Positions 9,317 to 16,912 of a DNA stretch of 64,000 bases are shown in pieces. Each line of letters begins with the position of its first letter. Positions within the stretch are counted from its first letter, which is position 1. Both the position numbers and the translations under genes were made by a program. Below the pieces are notes generated by a model that ran no database searches, was not told where the DNA came from, and was given only the letters and a program-made list of their open reading frames with translations. This DNA comes from an uncultured Flavobacteriaceae bacterium (GTDB lineage Bacteria > Bacteroidota > Bacteroidia > Flavobacteriales > Flavobacteriaceae). The stretch lies in assembly GCA_947502975.1 (NCBI GenBank), contig CANNBV010000005.1, positions 248,001 to 312,000 on the forward strand, given 5' to 3'.

Positions 9317-9391
9317 TCGGGATGACAGGATTTGAACCTGCGACCACACGGCCCCCAGCCGTGTACGCTAACCGGACTGCGCCACATCCCG
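9317..9391 (-). tRNA. tRNA-Pro (anticodon GGG)
   Basis: The minus strand folds as a full cloverleaf of 75 nt: acceptor CGGGATG pairs with CATCCCG, discriminator A at 9317, anticodon stem CACGG/CCGTG around the loop CTGGGGG (anticodon GGG, reading CCC/CCU), and T arm with GGTTCAAATCC. CCA is not fully encoded (CAAAA follows). The 3' end faces the integrase gene, the usual geometry of a tRNA used as an integration site. Confidence 0.95.
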
Positions 9392-9474
9392 GAATTATAA
9401 TAAAAAATAGATATAAAATCTAAGTCAAGTGGTTTCTCGATTACACCAAAATATAACTATGGTACAGTTTATCC

Positions 9475-9501
9475 TGAGCGAAGTCGAAGGGCCACATCCC
9501 G
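9475..9501. repeat. Dispersed flavobacterial repeat copy fused to a tRNA-Pro end fragment
   Basis: TGAGCGAAGTCGAA (9475-9488) is the reverse complement of TTCGACTTCGCTCA, nearly identical to TTCGACTGCGCTCA at 62901-62914. It is followed 2 bp later by GCCACATCCCG (9491-9501), identical to the plus-strand sequence of the 5' end of tRNA-Pro(GGG) at 9381-9391. The fragment sits 100 bp outside the intact tRNA. Confidence 0.55.
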
Positions 9502-9550
9502 TTTTTTAAAATTAGTTTTCAAAGAAAACATATTTTTAAATAATCACAAA

Positions 9551-9582
9551 AAAAAGCCAAAGGATAAACTTTGGCTTTTTTT
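9551..9582. terminator. Rho-independent terminator of trxB
   Basis: The hairpin GCCAAAG (9556-9562) / CTTTGGC (9569-9575) with a 6-nt loop is flanked by A and T runs, so it can work on either strand. It lies 20 bp beyond the trxB stop on the minus strand. Confidence 0.85.
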
Positions 9583-9601
9583 ATGAAATTTATTTTGTCA
9601 A

Positions 9602-10582
9602 CTAGTTGTATGTAGAAGTAGATACTTCGAATGTTGCATCTTTTGCCGCCAAGTAACGTTCAGCATCTAAAGCAGCCATACAGCCAGTTCCTGCAGCTGT
9701 TACAGCTTGACGATACACATGGTCTGCCGCATCTCCAGATACAAATACACCTTCAACATTAGTTTTGGATGATCCTGGTACATTTATGATATAACCCGTT
9801 TCATCTAAATCTAAATACCCCTTAAAAATGTCTGTATTAGGTTTATGTCCAATAGCTACAAAGAACCCTGTGGCTTCAATATCGTGCTTCTCTTTGGTTT
9901 GATTATTAAATACACGAACACCTGTTACAACTTGTCCATCACCTAAAACCTCATCAGTTTCAGTATTGAATAAAATCTCAATGTTTTCCGTATTTTTAAC
10001 ACGGGCTTCCATAATTTTAGAAGCTCTAAATTCATCTCGTCTTACCAACATTGTTACTTTTTTACAAAGCTTAGACAGGTAATGCGCTTCTTCACAAGCA
10101 GAATCTCCTGCTCCTACAATTACCACTTCTTGATTTCTGTAAAAGAAGCCATCACAAACCGCACACGCAGAAACACCACCGCCTAGTTTTAAATATTTTT
10201 GTTCAGAATCTAAACCTAAATATTTTGCCGAAGCACCTGTAGAAATAATAATAGTATCAGCATGAATTTCTTTCTCATCGTTCACCCATACTTTATGAAT
10301 TTCTCCAGAAAAATCAACTTTAGTAATCCAACCATTACGCACATCAGTCTCAAAACGTTCAGCTTGAGCTTGTAACTGCATCATCATTTCTGGTCCAGTA
10401 ACTCCGTCTGGATACCCAGGAAAATTCTCCACTTCATTTGTCGTTGTTAACTGTCCTCCTGGTTGAGAACCTTGATATAAAACAGGACTCATGTTGGCTC
10501 TTGCTGCATAAATAGCCGCAGTATATCCTGCTGGTCCAGAACCAATAATTAAACATTTTACTCTTTCTATATCTTCTGCCAT
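9602..10582 (-). CDS. trxB: Thioredoxin-disulfide reductase
   Basis: The 326-residue flavoprotein reduces thioredoxin with NADPH in the cytoplasm. It has the FAD-binding GSGPAGY (residues 14-20), the redox-active pair Cys140/Cys143 in SACAVCDG, and the NADPH-binding GAGDSACEEA (157-166). The C-terminal FAD motif GVFVSGDAADHVYRQ is also present. Length and motif order are those of low-molecular-weight TrxB. It is a monocistronic unit with its own promoter-like TACTTTTG upstream and a strong terminator downstream. Confidence 0.98.
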   Translation of the reverse strand: MAEDIERVKCLIIGSGPAGYTAAIYAARANMSPVLYQGSQPGGQLTTTNEVENFPGYPDGVTGPEMMMQLQAQAERFETDVRNGWITKVDFSGEIHKVWVNDEKEIHADTIIISTGASAKYLGLDSEQKYLKLGGGVSACAVCDGFFYRNQEVVIVGAGDSACEEAHYLSKLCKKVTMLVRRDEFRASKIMEARVKNTENIEILFNTETDEVLGDGQVVTGVRVFNNQTKEKHDIEATGFFVAIGHKPNTDIFKGYLDLDETGYIINVPGSSKTNVEGVFVSGDAADHVYRQAVTAAGTGCMAALDAERYLAAKDATFEVSTSTYN

Positions 10583-10603
10583 AATCTTATCAATTTAGTA
10601 CAA

Positions 10604-10611
10604 CAAAAGTA
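10604..10611 (-). promoter_or_regulatory. -7 element of the trxB promoter
   Basis: The minus strand reads TACTTTTG, a perfect match to the Bacteroidota -7 consensus TAnnTTTG, 21 bp upstream of the trxB ATG. Confidence 0.6.
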
Positions 10612-10726
10612 GAATTTTTGACGCAAACCTTACATAGAAGTTATTAACACTATCTATAAGCCAATAACTGCTACTTATGGTTGAAAAAACGTTTACATTT
10701 TAACATTTTGCAACTGCATATTTCAC

Positions 10727-10734
10727 TATATTTG
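10727..10734 (+). promoter_or_regulatory. -7 element upstream of the radical SAM gene
   Basis: TATATTTG matches TAnnTTTG. A TTTG -33-like element lies at 10707-10710 (16-bp spacing). The start codon is 50 bp downstream. Confidence 0.55.
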
Positions 10735-10784
10735 AGTGAACAGATTTCCAAATCTACCCATCACTTTTTAACTTAACAGAACTT

Positions 10785-12047
10785 ATGTCCTTCGAACGTA
10801 TTCGAGAGAAACTTAATATACTTGCTGATGCTGCAAAATACGATGTGTCTTGCGCTTCAAGTGGCAGTAATAGAAAAAACACAAATAAGGGTTTAGGAAA
10901 TGCAACTGGCATGGGTATTTGCCATACTTACACACAAGATGGCCGTTGTGTTTCACTATTAAAAATACTACTAACTAATCATTGCATTTTTGATTGCGCT
11001 TACTGTGTTACACGAAAAAGTAATGACATAAAACGTGCTGCTTTTAAAGTTCAAGAAGTTGTAGATTTAACTATCAATTTCTACAGGCGAAATTATATTG
11101 AAGGGCTTTTTTTAAGCTCTGGAATATTTAAAAATGCAGATTATACAATGGAACGCTTAGTAGCAGTTGCCAAAAAACTTAGATTGGAAGAAAATTTTAA
11201 TGGATATATACATTTGAAATCAATTCCAGGTGCTTCAGATGAATTGATGCGAGAGGCAGGTTTGTATGCAGATAGGCTAAGCGTAAATATAGAGATTCCA
11301 ACAAAAGAAGGATTGAAACGGTTGGCTCCAGATAAAAATCATGATGATTTCATCAAACCAATGAAAAAGGTTAAAAATGAAATCATTCAATATAAATCTG
11401 AAAAAAAGATTATAAAAAGCACTCCAAAATATGCTCCAGCAGGACAAAGTACTCAAATGATTATTGGCGCTAGTGGTGAGAACGATATGCAAATAATGTA
11501 TACCTCTAACTATTTGTATAACAAGTTTGATTTAAAACGTGTCTACTATTCTGGATATATCCCTGTGAGTTATGACAAACGCCTACCGATGATTGGTACT
11601 GAGGTACCCGTTTTAAGAGAAAACCGTTTATATCAAACAGATTGGTTGTTACGTTTCTACGGTTTTGATATTCGTGAAATTTTAAATTCAAACCATCCAA
11701 ATTTAGATTTAGATATAGATCCAAAATTAACTTGGGCACTTCGTAATTTAAATCAGTTTCCTGTAGATGTTAATAAAGCGGACAAAATGCTATTGGCTCG
11801 AGTTCCTGGTTTAGGTATGGTTTCAGTAAATAAAATATTAAACGCAAGGCGTTTCAGGAATTTAAACTGGGAACACTTAAAAACTATTGGGGTTAAATTA
11901 AATAGAGCGAAATATTTCATCACTTGCAATTCAAGATATTTTGAAACTAAAGATTATTCTGCTGCACAGCTAAAACAAATAATCGTAAACAGCTCTAACA
12001 GCAAACACAAGAAAGCTTTTACAGGACAATTAGCACTTTTTACATAA
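10785..12047 (+). CDS. Putative DNA modification/repair radical SAM protein (TIGR03916-like)
   Basis: The 420-residue protein starts MSFERIREKL and contains the radical-SAM cluster motif Cys67-x3-Cys71-x2-Cys74 (NHCIFDCAYC). The sequence ASSGSNRKNTNKG and GMGICHTYTQDGRC before it are typical of a family always linked to a DNA-metabolism partner. The C-terminal third contains a helix-hairpin-helix-like segment (VPGLGMVSVNKILNARRF), consistent with DNA binding. The stop codon overlaps the start of the next gene by one base (TAATG), so the two are translationally coupled. The family function is not experimentally settled; a role in DNA base repair or modification is inferred from domains and partner genes. 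Confidence 0.9.
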   Translation: MSFERIREKLNILADAAKYDVSCASSGSNRKNTNKGLGNATGMGICHTYTQDGRCVSLLKILLTNHCIFDCAYCVTRKSNDIKRAAFKVQEVVDLTINFYRRNYIEGLFLSSGIFKNADYTMERLVAVAKKLRLEENFNGYIHLKSIPGASDELMREAGLYADRLSVNIEIPTKEGLKRLAPDKNHDDFIKPMKKVKNEIIQYKSEKKIIKSTPKYAPAGQSTQMIIGASGENDMQIMYTSNYLYNKFDLKRVYYSGYIPVSYDKRLPMIGTEVPVLRENRLYQTDWLLRFYGFDIREILNSNHPNLDLDIDPKLTWALRNLNQFPVDVNKADKMLLARVPGLGMVSVNKILNARRFRNLNWEHLKTIGVKLNRAKYFITCNSRYFETKDYSAAQLKQIIVNSSNSKHKKAFTGQLALFT

Positions 12048-12805
12048 TGCAAGCCACTACGCTACTTTACGATGGTTCTTTTGATGGTTTCCTATCTTCT
12101 GTTTTTGAAATCTATGAAAGACGTATTGCAAATCCTGTTATTAAAAAGGAGAATACGTTTCAAGATGAATTATTTGGCAAACATCATACAATAATTTCTA
12201 ATCATGAAAATGCTAAACGCGTATGGCTTGGCATAAAAAAACTATTAAAGTCAAGTGGGTGCAATGTTTTATATTATAGTTTTTTAAGTGACATAGCTGA
12301 TATAGAAAACGTAATATTCATGGTTATAAAGTATGCTTTTAATACACAACAAAATGTTATCTCAGATTTTAGTGATACTAACGTTTTAGAGCTCTCAAAA
12401 ACAGCAAGAAAAGTAAGTAGAGAAAAGCATAGAATGGAAGCTTTCGTTAGGTTTCAACAAACTAAAGATGGTATTTATTTTTCTAAAATTGAGCCAGATT
12501 TTAATGTGCTACCTCTAATTAATAAACACTTTACGACAAGGTATGCGGATCAAAAATGGATTATTTATGATTTAAAACGTAAATACGGACTATTTTATGA
12601 TTTAAATAAAACAGAAGTGATAACTATCGACTTCGATATAAATTCAATTAAAAAAGAATTATTTACTACTAAAGAAAATGAATATGAATCGCTTTGGAAA
12701 AACTATTTTAAGAGTACAAATATTGAAGAGCGTGTCAATACTGCATTACATGTAAAGCATGTACCTAAAAGATATTGGAAATACTTGAGTGAAAAGCAAC
12801 CTTAG
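12047..12805 (+). CDS. Radical-SAM-linked DNA metabolism protein (TIGR03915/DUF4130-like)
   Basis: The 252-residue protein begins MQATTLLYDGSFDGFLSSVFEIYE, a characteristic opening of the TIGR03915 family (in other bacteria fused to a uracil-DNA-glycosylase domain). Further conserved stretches are SREKHRMEAFVRFQQTKDGIYF and FTTRYADQKWIIYD near the middle, and HVKHVPKRYWKYL at the C-terminus. No glycosylase domain is fused here. It overlaps the upstream radical SAM gene by one base, so the two should be made at matched levels and probably act together on DNA. The reaction is unknown. Confidence 0.87.
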   Translation: MQATTLLYDGSFDGFLSSVFEIYERRIANPVIKKENTFQDELFGKHHTIISNHENAKRVWLGIKKLLKSSGCNVLYYSFLSDIADIENVIFMVIKYAFNTQQNVISDFSDTNVLELSKTARKVSREKHRMEAFVRFQQTKDGIYFSKIEPDFNVLPLINKHFTTRYADQKWIIYDLKRKYGLFYDLNKTEVITIDFDINSIKKELFTTKENEYESLWKNYFKSTNIEERVNTALHVKHVPKRYWKYLSEKQP

Positions 12806-12896
12806 CTCCCTTCTTTAAACTGTTAATAAATTAAAAATCAGCAGTTTCATGTTATTATTTTTTGTAAATTGTTATAAACTAAATTAACTAAACATT

Positions 12897-13373
12897 ATGA
12901 AAACTAATAGCTTATTACTACTTGCCTTACTGGTTATTTTTGCCTCATGTAATAATTCAAAATCAGAAGAATCTAAAATAGTGATTGAAAATGTAGAGGA
13001 TGAAACTTTATCTATAATTGGAGTTTGGGAACGTACTAGTTTCTATAATTATGGAGATAACGGAGAAATAGTTGATAGTTTCGCCTCTAACGAAGCCAAT
13101 AGACACATCAAAATATTTACACCTACAAAAGTTATGTGGTGTAGAAATATTTCAGCAGATTCAACGGAATGGTTTGGTTACGGGAAGTATAAAATTACCG
13201 ATAGCCTTCTAACAGAAATTTTAGATTATGGCTCAGTAGAAATGAGCAAATATATTCAACAAAATCCTGAATTTGTTTTTCATTACGATTTAGGTGAAAA
13301 CACCTATAGTCAAATACAAATTGATGCAGAAGGTCATCCGCTTTTTGCTGAAAACTATATTCGATTAGAATAA
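12897..13373 (+). CDS. Small lipoprotein, lipocalin-like
   Basis: The 158-residue product has a clear lipoprotein signal (MKTNSLLLLALLVIFASC, Cys at residue 18). The mature part is acidic at first and then shows the pattern of lipocalin-like domains: IIGVWERTSFYNYGDNG, HIKIFTPTKVMWCRN, WFGYGKYKITDSLLTE and a final YIRLE. It would sit on the periplasmic or outer membrane face. No function is known. It is separated by about 90 bp from the upstream pair and 58 bp from the dehydrogenase, so cotranscription with either is uncertain. Confidence 0.75.
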   Translation: MKTNSLLLLALLVIFASCNNSKSEESKIVIENVEDETLSIIGVWERTSFYNYGDNGEIVDSFASNEANRHIKIFTPTKVMWCRNISADSTEWFGYGKYKITDSLLTEILDYGSVEMSKYIQQNPEFVFHYDLGENTYSQIQIDAEGHPLFAENYIRLE

Positions 13374-13431
13374 AGTTTTAGTATCCATTATTATATCATA
13401 AATATTATCTTTAGCTGCAAAACAAAACAAC

Positions 13432-14394
13432 ATGAAGATAGTAGTTCTAGATGGATATACTTTAAATCCAGGTGATTTAAATTGGGATGATTTAAAACAA
13501 TTTGGAGATATTACTGTTTATGATAGAACAGCATACGACAATAATGAGATCATCAAAAATATCAATAATGCTGAAATTATTTTCACTAATAAAACACCTA
13601 TAAATAAAGAGGTACTGCTTAACTCACCTTCACTAAGATATATTGGTGTGTTAGCAACTGGCTTTAATATTGTTGATATCAAAACTGCTAAAATACAAGG
13701 TATAACGGTCACCAATGTACCAGATTATAGTTCTAAAGCTGTAGCGCAATTTACCATGGCGTTGATTTTAGAATTGTGTCATCATGTTGGTGCACATAAC
13801 AAAGCTGTTCAGCAAGGTGACTGGATAAGAAGTAAAGATTTTTCGTTTTGGAATTACCCGTTGATTGAATTAGCTGATAAAACCATAGGAATGATAGGCT
13901 TTGGAAAAATAGGTAAAGCTACGGCAAAACTTGCTGAAGCTTTTGGGATGCATGTTTTAGTTTATAATAGAACTGTCTATCCTGAGTTAGAATCTGATAC
14001 TTTAAGGTTTGTTAATTTAGATGAGCTGTTGAGAAATTCAGATATTATAAGTTTACATAGTCCATTAACTTCAGAAACAAATCATATCATAAATAAAGCT
14101 TCGATTAATGAGATGAAAGACAGTGCTTTTCTTATTAATACTTCAAGAGGACCACTGATAAATGAACACGACTTAGCTGATGCTTTAAATGACAATCGTA
14201 TAGCAGGTGCTGCGATTGATGTAATTTCTGAAGAACCGATGCAAAAGAATAATCCCTTATTAGACATAAGGAACTGTATTATAACTCCACATATTGCATG
14301 GGCACCAAAAGAAGCACGACAACGCTTAATGCAAACAACAGTTGATAACTTGAGTGCTTTTTTAAATGATATACCTCAAAATGTCGTAAACTGA
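13432..14394 (+). CDS. D-2-hydroxyacid dehydrogenase (glycerate dehydrogenase/hydroxypyruvate reductase type)
   Basis: The 320-residue NAD(P)-dependent enzyme contains the substrate-domain pattern GVLATGFNIVDIKTAKIQGI, the Rossmann motif IGFGKIGKATAKLAEAFG, and the catalytic triad of the family: Arg in NTSRGPLI, Glu in DVISEEPM and His in ITPHIAWA. The opening KIVVLDGYTLNPGDLNWDDL is typical of glycerate dehydrogenases of Bacteroidota, so hydroxypyruvate/glycerate is the most likely substrate pair, but the family is broad. It appears to be the last gene of its unit; the next gene has its own promoter and operator. Confidence 0.92.
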   Translation: MKIVVLDGYTLNPGDLNWDDLKQFGDITVYDRTAYDNNEIIKNINNAEIIFTNKTPINKEVLLNSPSLRYIGVLATGFNIVDIKTAKIQGITVTNVPDYSSKAVAQFTMALILELCHHVGAHNKAVQQGDWIRSKDFSFWNYPLIELADKTIGMIGFGKIGKATAKLAEAFGMHVLVYNRTVYPELESDTLRFVNLDELLRNSDIISLHSPLTSETNHIINKASINEMKDSAFLINTSRGPLINEHDLADALNDNRIAGAAIDVISEEPMQKNNPLLDIRNCIITPHIAWAPKEARQRLMQTTVDNLSAFLNDIPQNVVN

Positions 14395-14482
14395 AAAGAC
14401 CTTTCAAAGAATAAAATTTAATTGCCTTTAATATTACCAAGATATAGATTTAATGGTATTTAAAATATAGATAATAATTAAC

Positions 14483-14495
14483 GCAACTGAGTTGC
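14483..14495. promoter_or_regulatory. Fur/Zur-type palindromic operator (box 1) upstream of the DUF5916 gene
   Basis: GCAACTGAGTTGC is a perfect 13-bp palindrome identical to 24026-24038, next to the Fur-family gene. The TTG at 14492-14494 inside the box is positioned as the -33 element of the promoter whose -7 is at 14514-14521 (19-bp spacing), so binding would block transcription. The regulator identity is inferred from the two further copies beside the Fur-family gene. Confidence 0.75.
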
Positions 14496-14513
14496 ATTAG
14501 TGTCAAAAATTAC

Positions 14514-14521
14514 TATTTTTG
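14514..14521 (+). promoter_or_regulatory. -7 element of the DUF5916 gene promoter
   Basis: TATTTTTG matches TAnnTTTG. With TTG at 14492-14494 it forms a standard Bacteroidota promoter overlapping the palindromic operator. Confidence 0.6.
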
Positions 14522-14543
14522 TAAGATATATATCCATCATATT

Positions 14544-16751
14544 TTGCATAACGTATTTCGAATATCATTTTTAATATTATTCATTTTCGGTAATGTTTAT
14601 GCCCAAAAAACGGATGCGAACTTCCCTCCTCCTGATAATCCTCCTATAATTCATGTTAATAAAGCTACAAGTAAAATTATGGTTGATGGGAGAATTGATG
14701 AAAAGGATTGGAATAATGCCGAAACTATTTCAGACTTTTTTAGAACAGAACCTCGACAAGGTGGAAAAGTCAAATTTAAAACGGAAGTAAAATTTCTATT
14801 TGATGATAAAAATCTTTATATAGCGGCTTTCTGTAAAGATTCTACAGGTATTAAAGGAATTAGAGTTCAGGATTTACGAAGAGACTTTAGTTGGGGTGAA
14901 AATGATATTTTTGGTATTGCACTAGACCCACAAAATCTAAAGCAGTATGCTCAAGCATTTCAAACCACACCCTATGGAAACCAACGAGATTTTCAAAATT
15001 TTAATGGAAATAATTATGATACAGGATGGAATACACTTTGGAAAGTTCGAACACAAAGAACAAAAAATGGGCATTCTATAGAATTCGCGATTCCATTTAA
15101 AACATTACGTTACAACAAATCAAAACAAGGAGAACCGATAGAATGGGGAATAACTATGGTAAGATATGCCAGACGAAATATTGAAGTATCAACGTTTCCT
15201 GCAATACCTCAATCATTTACACCTTACCGTATGACTTATGCTGCCAAATTAGTAGGTATAAAATTACCTCCTCCTTCCGCTAATATTCGTATTGAACCAT
15301 ATACGCTGTATCAATATGACAATATTAAAAATGGAGCTACAAACTCAGTAGATAAATTAAAAATTGGTGGGGATGCAAAATGGGCAATTAACCCAAACTC
15401 TGTTTTCGATTTAACTATTAACACTGATTTTGCTCAAGCGGATGTTGATCGCGCCGTAAATAACTTAGAACGCTTTAATATCTTTTTCCCTGAACAAAGG
15501 CAGTTTTTTCTTGAAAATTCTGGAATTTGGGCAGGAGGAAATCAAACGGCAATTCGTCCATTTTTTAGTAGACGGATAGGGCTTCAAGGTAGTTTTAATG
15601 CAGAAACTGCTCCTATTGATGTAGGAGCTAGATATACAAAGCGTACAGAAAAGGAGGCTATTGCTGGACTTTTGGTAAGACAAAGTGCAACTAACAATTC
15701 TAGCGCTTCCAATTTTGGAGTAGCCAGATACTTGCGCAATTATGGGGAGGAAAACAACATAGGCGTTATGGTTACCCACAGGCTGGATAATTCATCCAAT
15801 GCATTGGGTTTCAAATCCAACAACAATACGACTATATCGTTAGACGGTCGTATTCGTCCAACTAGTCAATGGGATATTAACTACCTACTTACCACATCTA
15901 TTGATGAAGTTACAGGAGAAACAGGTATTGCTGGAAGGCTTTTTGCAGGTAAAAGAAGTAACAAATTTTATTATGGCTGGTCAACAGATTATACAGATGC
16001 TAAATATAATCCTGCAATGGGTTTTGTAAGGCAGTCTAACGTTATCAGTCATAATCCAGGCGGGTATTACATTTGGAGACCCAAAAAAGCAAACTGGATA
16101 AGGCGTTGGGATCCTGGGGTGTTTGCTAGTTATAATCACGATGCTTCAGACCCTTCAAATTTTCAACAGGCTAATCTTTACATTTTTCCTGTTTATGTAT
16201 GGTTTAAAGACAATAGTTTTTTTGAATGTTCCTTAACACCTACATGGCAAAATATAAATTTTAATTTTGCGCCGTTAGGATTGCAAATAGAACAAGACAG
16301 CTATTATTACACAAGATTTACCCTAAGATATTATACTGATAGGTCTAAAAAATGGTCTTTAAGTGGTAGCTATAATTTTGGTGATTTTTATGATGGTTCG
16401 CGACAGACCTATAAGGCTTCGGGTAGACTAGCACCAATTCCACACGTAGCTCTAAATTTTGATTATGAGCATAATGACTTAAAAAGTATTGGCCAGGCTC
16501 AACAAAACCTATCTACAAATCTTTTTTCAGTTGGATCAAGGTTTGCTTTAAATCCGAGGCTACAATTATCTACATTTTATCAATACAATAGTTTTGATAA
16601 CCAAGGACGATGGAATATTAGAGCGAGTTGGGAGTATATGCCATTGTCTTTTGTGTATTTAGTATTTAATGACTCTAATTTAAATGATGCCTTTTCTACT
16701 CTACAGGAACAACAATTTATATCAAAGATTTCTTTGGTAAAACAGTTTTAA
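14544..16751 (+). CDS. DUF5916 protein with N-terminal CBM9-like domain
   Basis: The 735-residue product starts at a TTG codon (no ATG lies between the promoter and the signal peptide FRISFLILFIFGNVYAQ). After the signal peptide comes a carbohydrate-binding family 9-like domain (about 35-230: MVDGRIDEKDWNNAETISDF, FLFDDKNLYIAAFCKDS, GHSIEFAIPFKTLRY), then a long DUF5916 region rich in alternating aromatic strands and ending VKQF, consistent with an outer-membrane barrel. The DFAQADVDRAVNNLERFNIF and FPEQRQFFLE motifs are family signatures. The function is unknown. A Fur/Zur-type palindrome overlaps its promoter, so it may belong to the same metal-starvation response as the convergent operon at 16.9-24 kb. 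Confidence 0.88.
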   Translation: MHNVFRISFLILFIFGNVYAQKTDANFPPPDNPPIIHVNKATSKIMVDGRIDEKDWNNAETISDFFRTEPRQGGKVKFKTEVKFLFDDKNLYIAAFCKDSTGIKGIRVQDLRRDFSWGENDIFGIALDPQNLKQYAQAFQTTPYGNQRDFQNFNGNNYDTGWNTLWKVRTQRTKNGHSIEFAIPFKTLRYNKSKQGEPIEWGITMVRYARRNIEVSTFPAIPQSFTPYRMTYAAKLVGIKLPPPSANIRIEPYTLYQYDNIKNGATNSVDKLKIGGDAKWAINPNSVFDLTINTDFAQADVDRAVNNLERFNIFFPEQRQFFLENSGIWAGGNQTAIRPFFSRRIGLQGSFNAETAPIDVGARYTKRTEKEAIAGLLVRQSATNNSSASNFGVARYLRNYGEENNIGVMVTHRLDNSSNALGFKSNNNTTISLDGRIRPTSQWDINYLLTTSIDEVTGETGIAGRLFAGKRSNKFYYGWSTDYTDAKYNPAMGFVRQSNVISHNPGGYYIWRPKKANWIRRWDPGVFASYNHDASDPSNFQQANLYIFPVYVWFKDNSFFECSLTPTWQNINFNFAPLGLQIEQDSYYYTRFTLRYYTDRSKKWSLSGSYNFGDFYDGSRQTYKASGRLAPIPHVALNFDYEHNDLKSIGQAQQNLSTNLFSVGSRFALNPRLQLSTFYQYNSFDNQGRWNIRASWEYMPLSFVYLVFNDSNLNDAFSTLQEQQFISKISLVKQF

Positions 16752-16912
16752 AATTCACTCAAAAACATAGTCAATAGTAGCAATAGTTTTAACAAAGTAA
16801 TCTATGAACACAGTTTCATACTTTATTTTCATATAGTCAATTGATTTTTATGAAAGATAGGCACATCTTAATAGAATGAAAATACTAATGAAGTCTCTTT
16901 TTTGAATTCATC

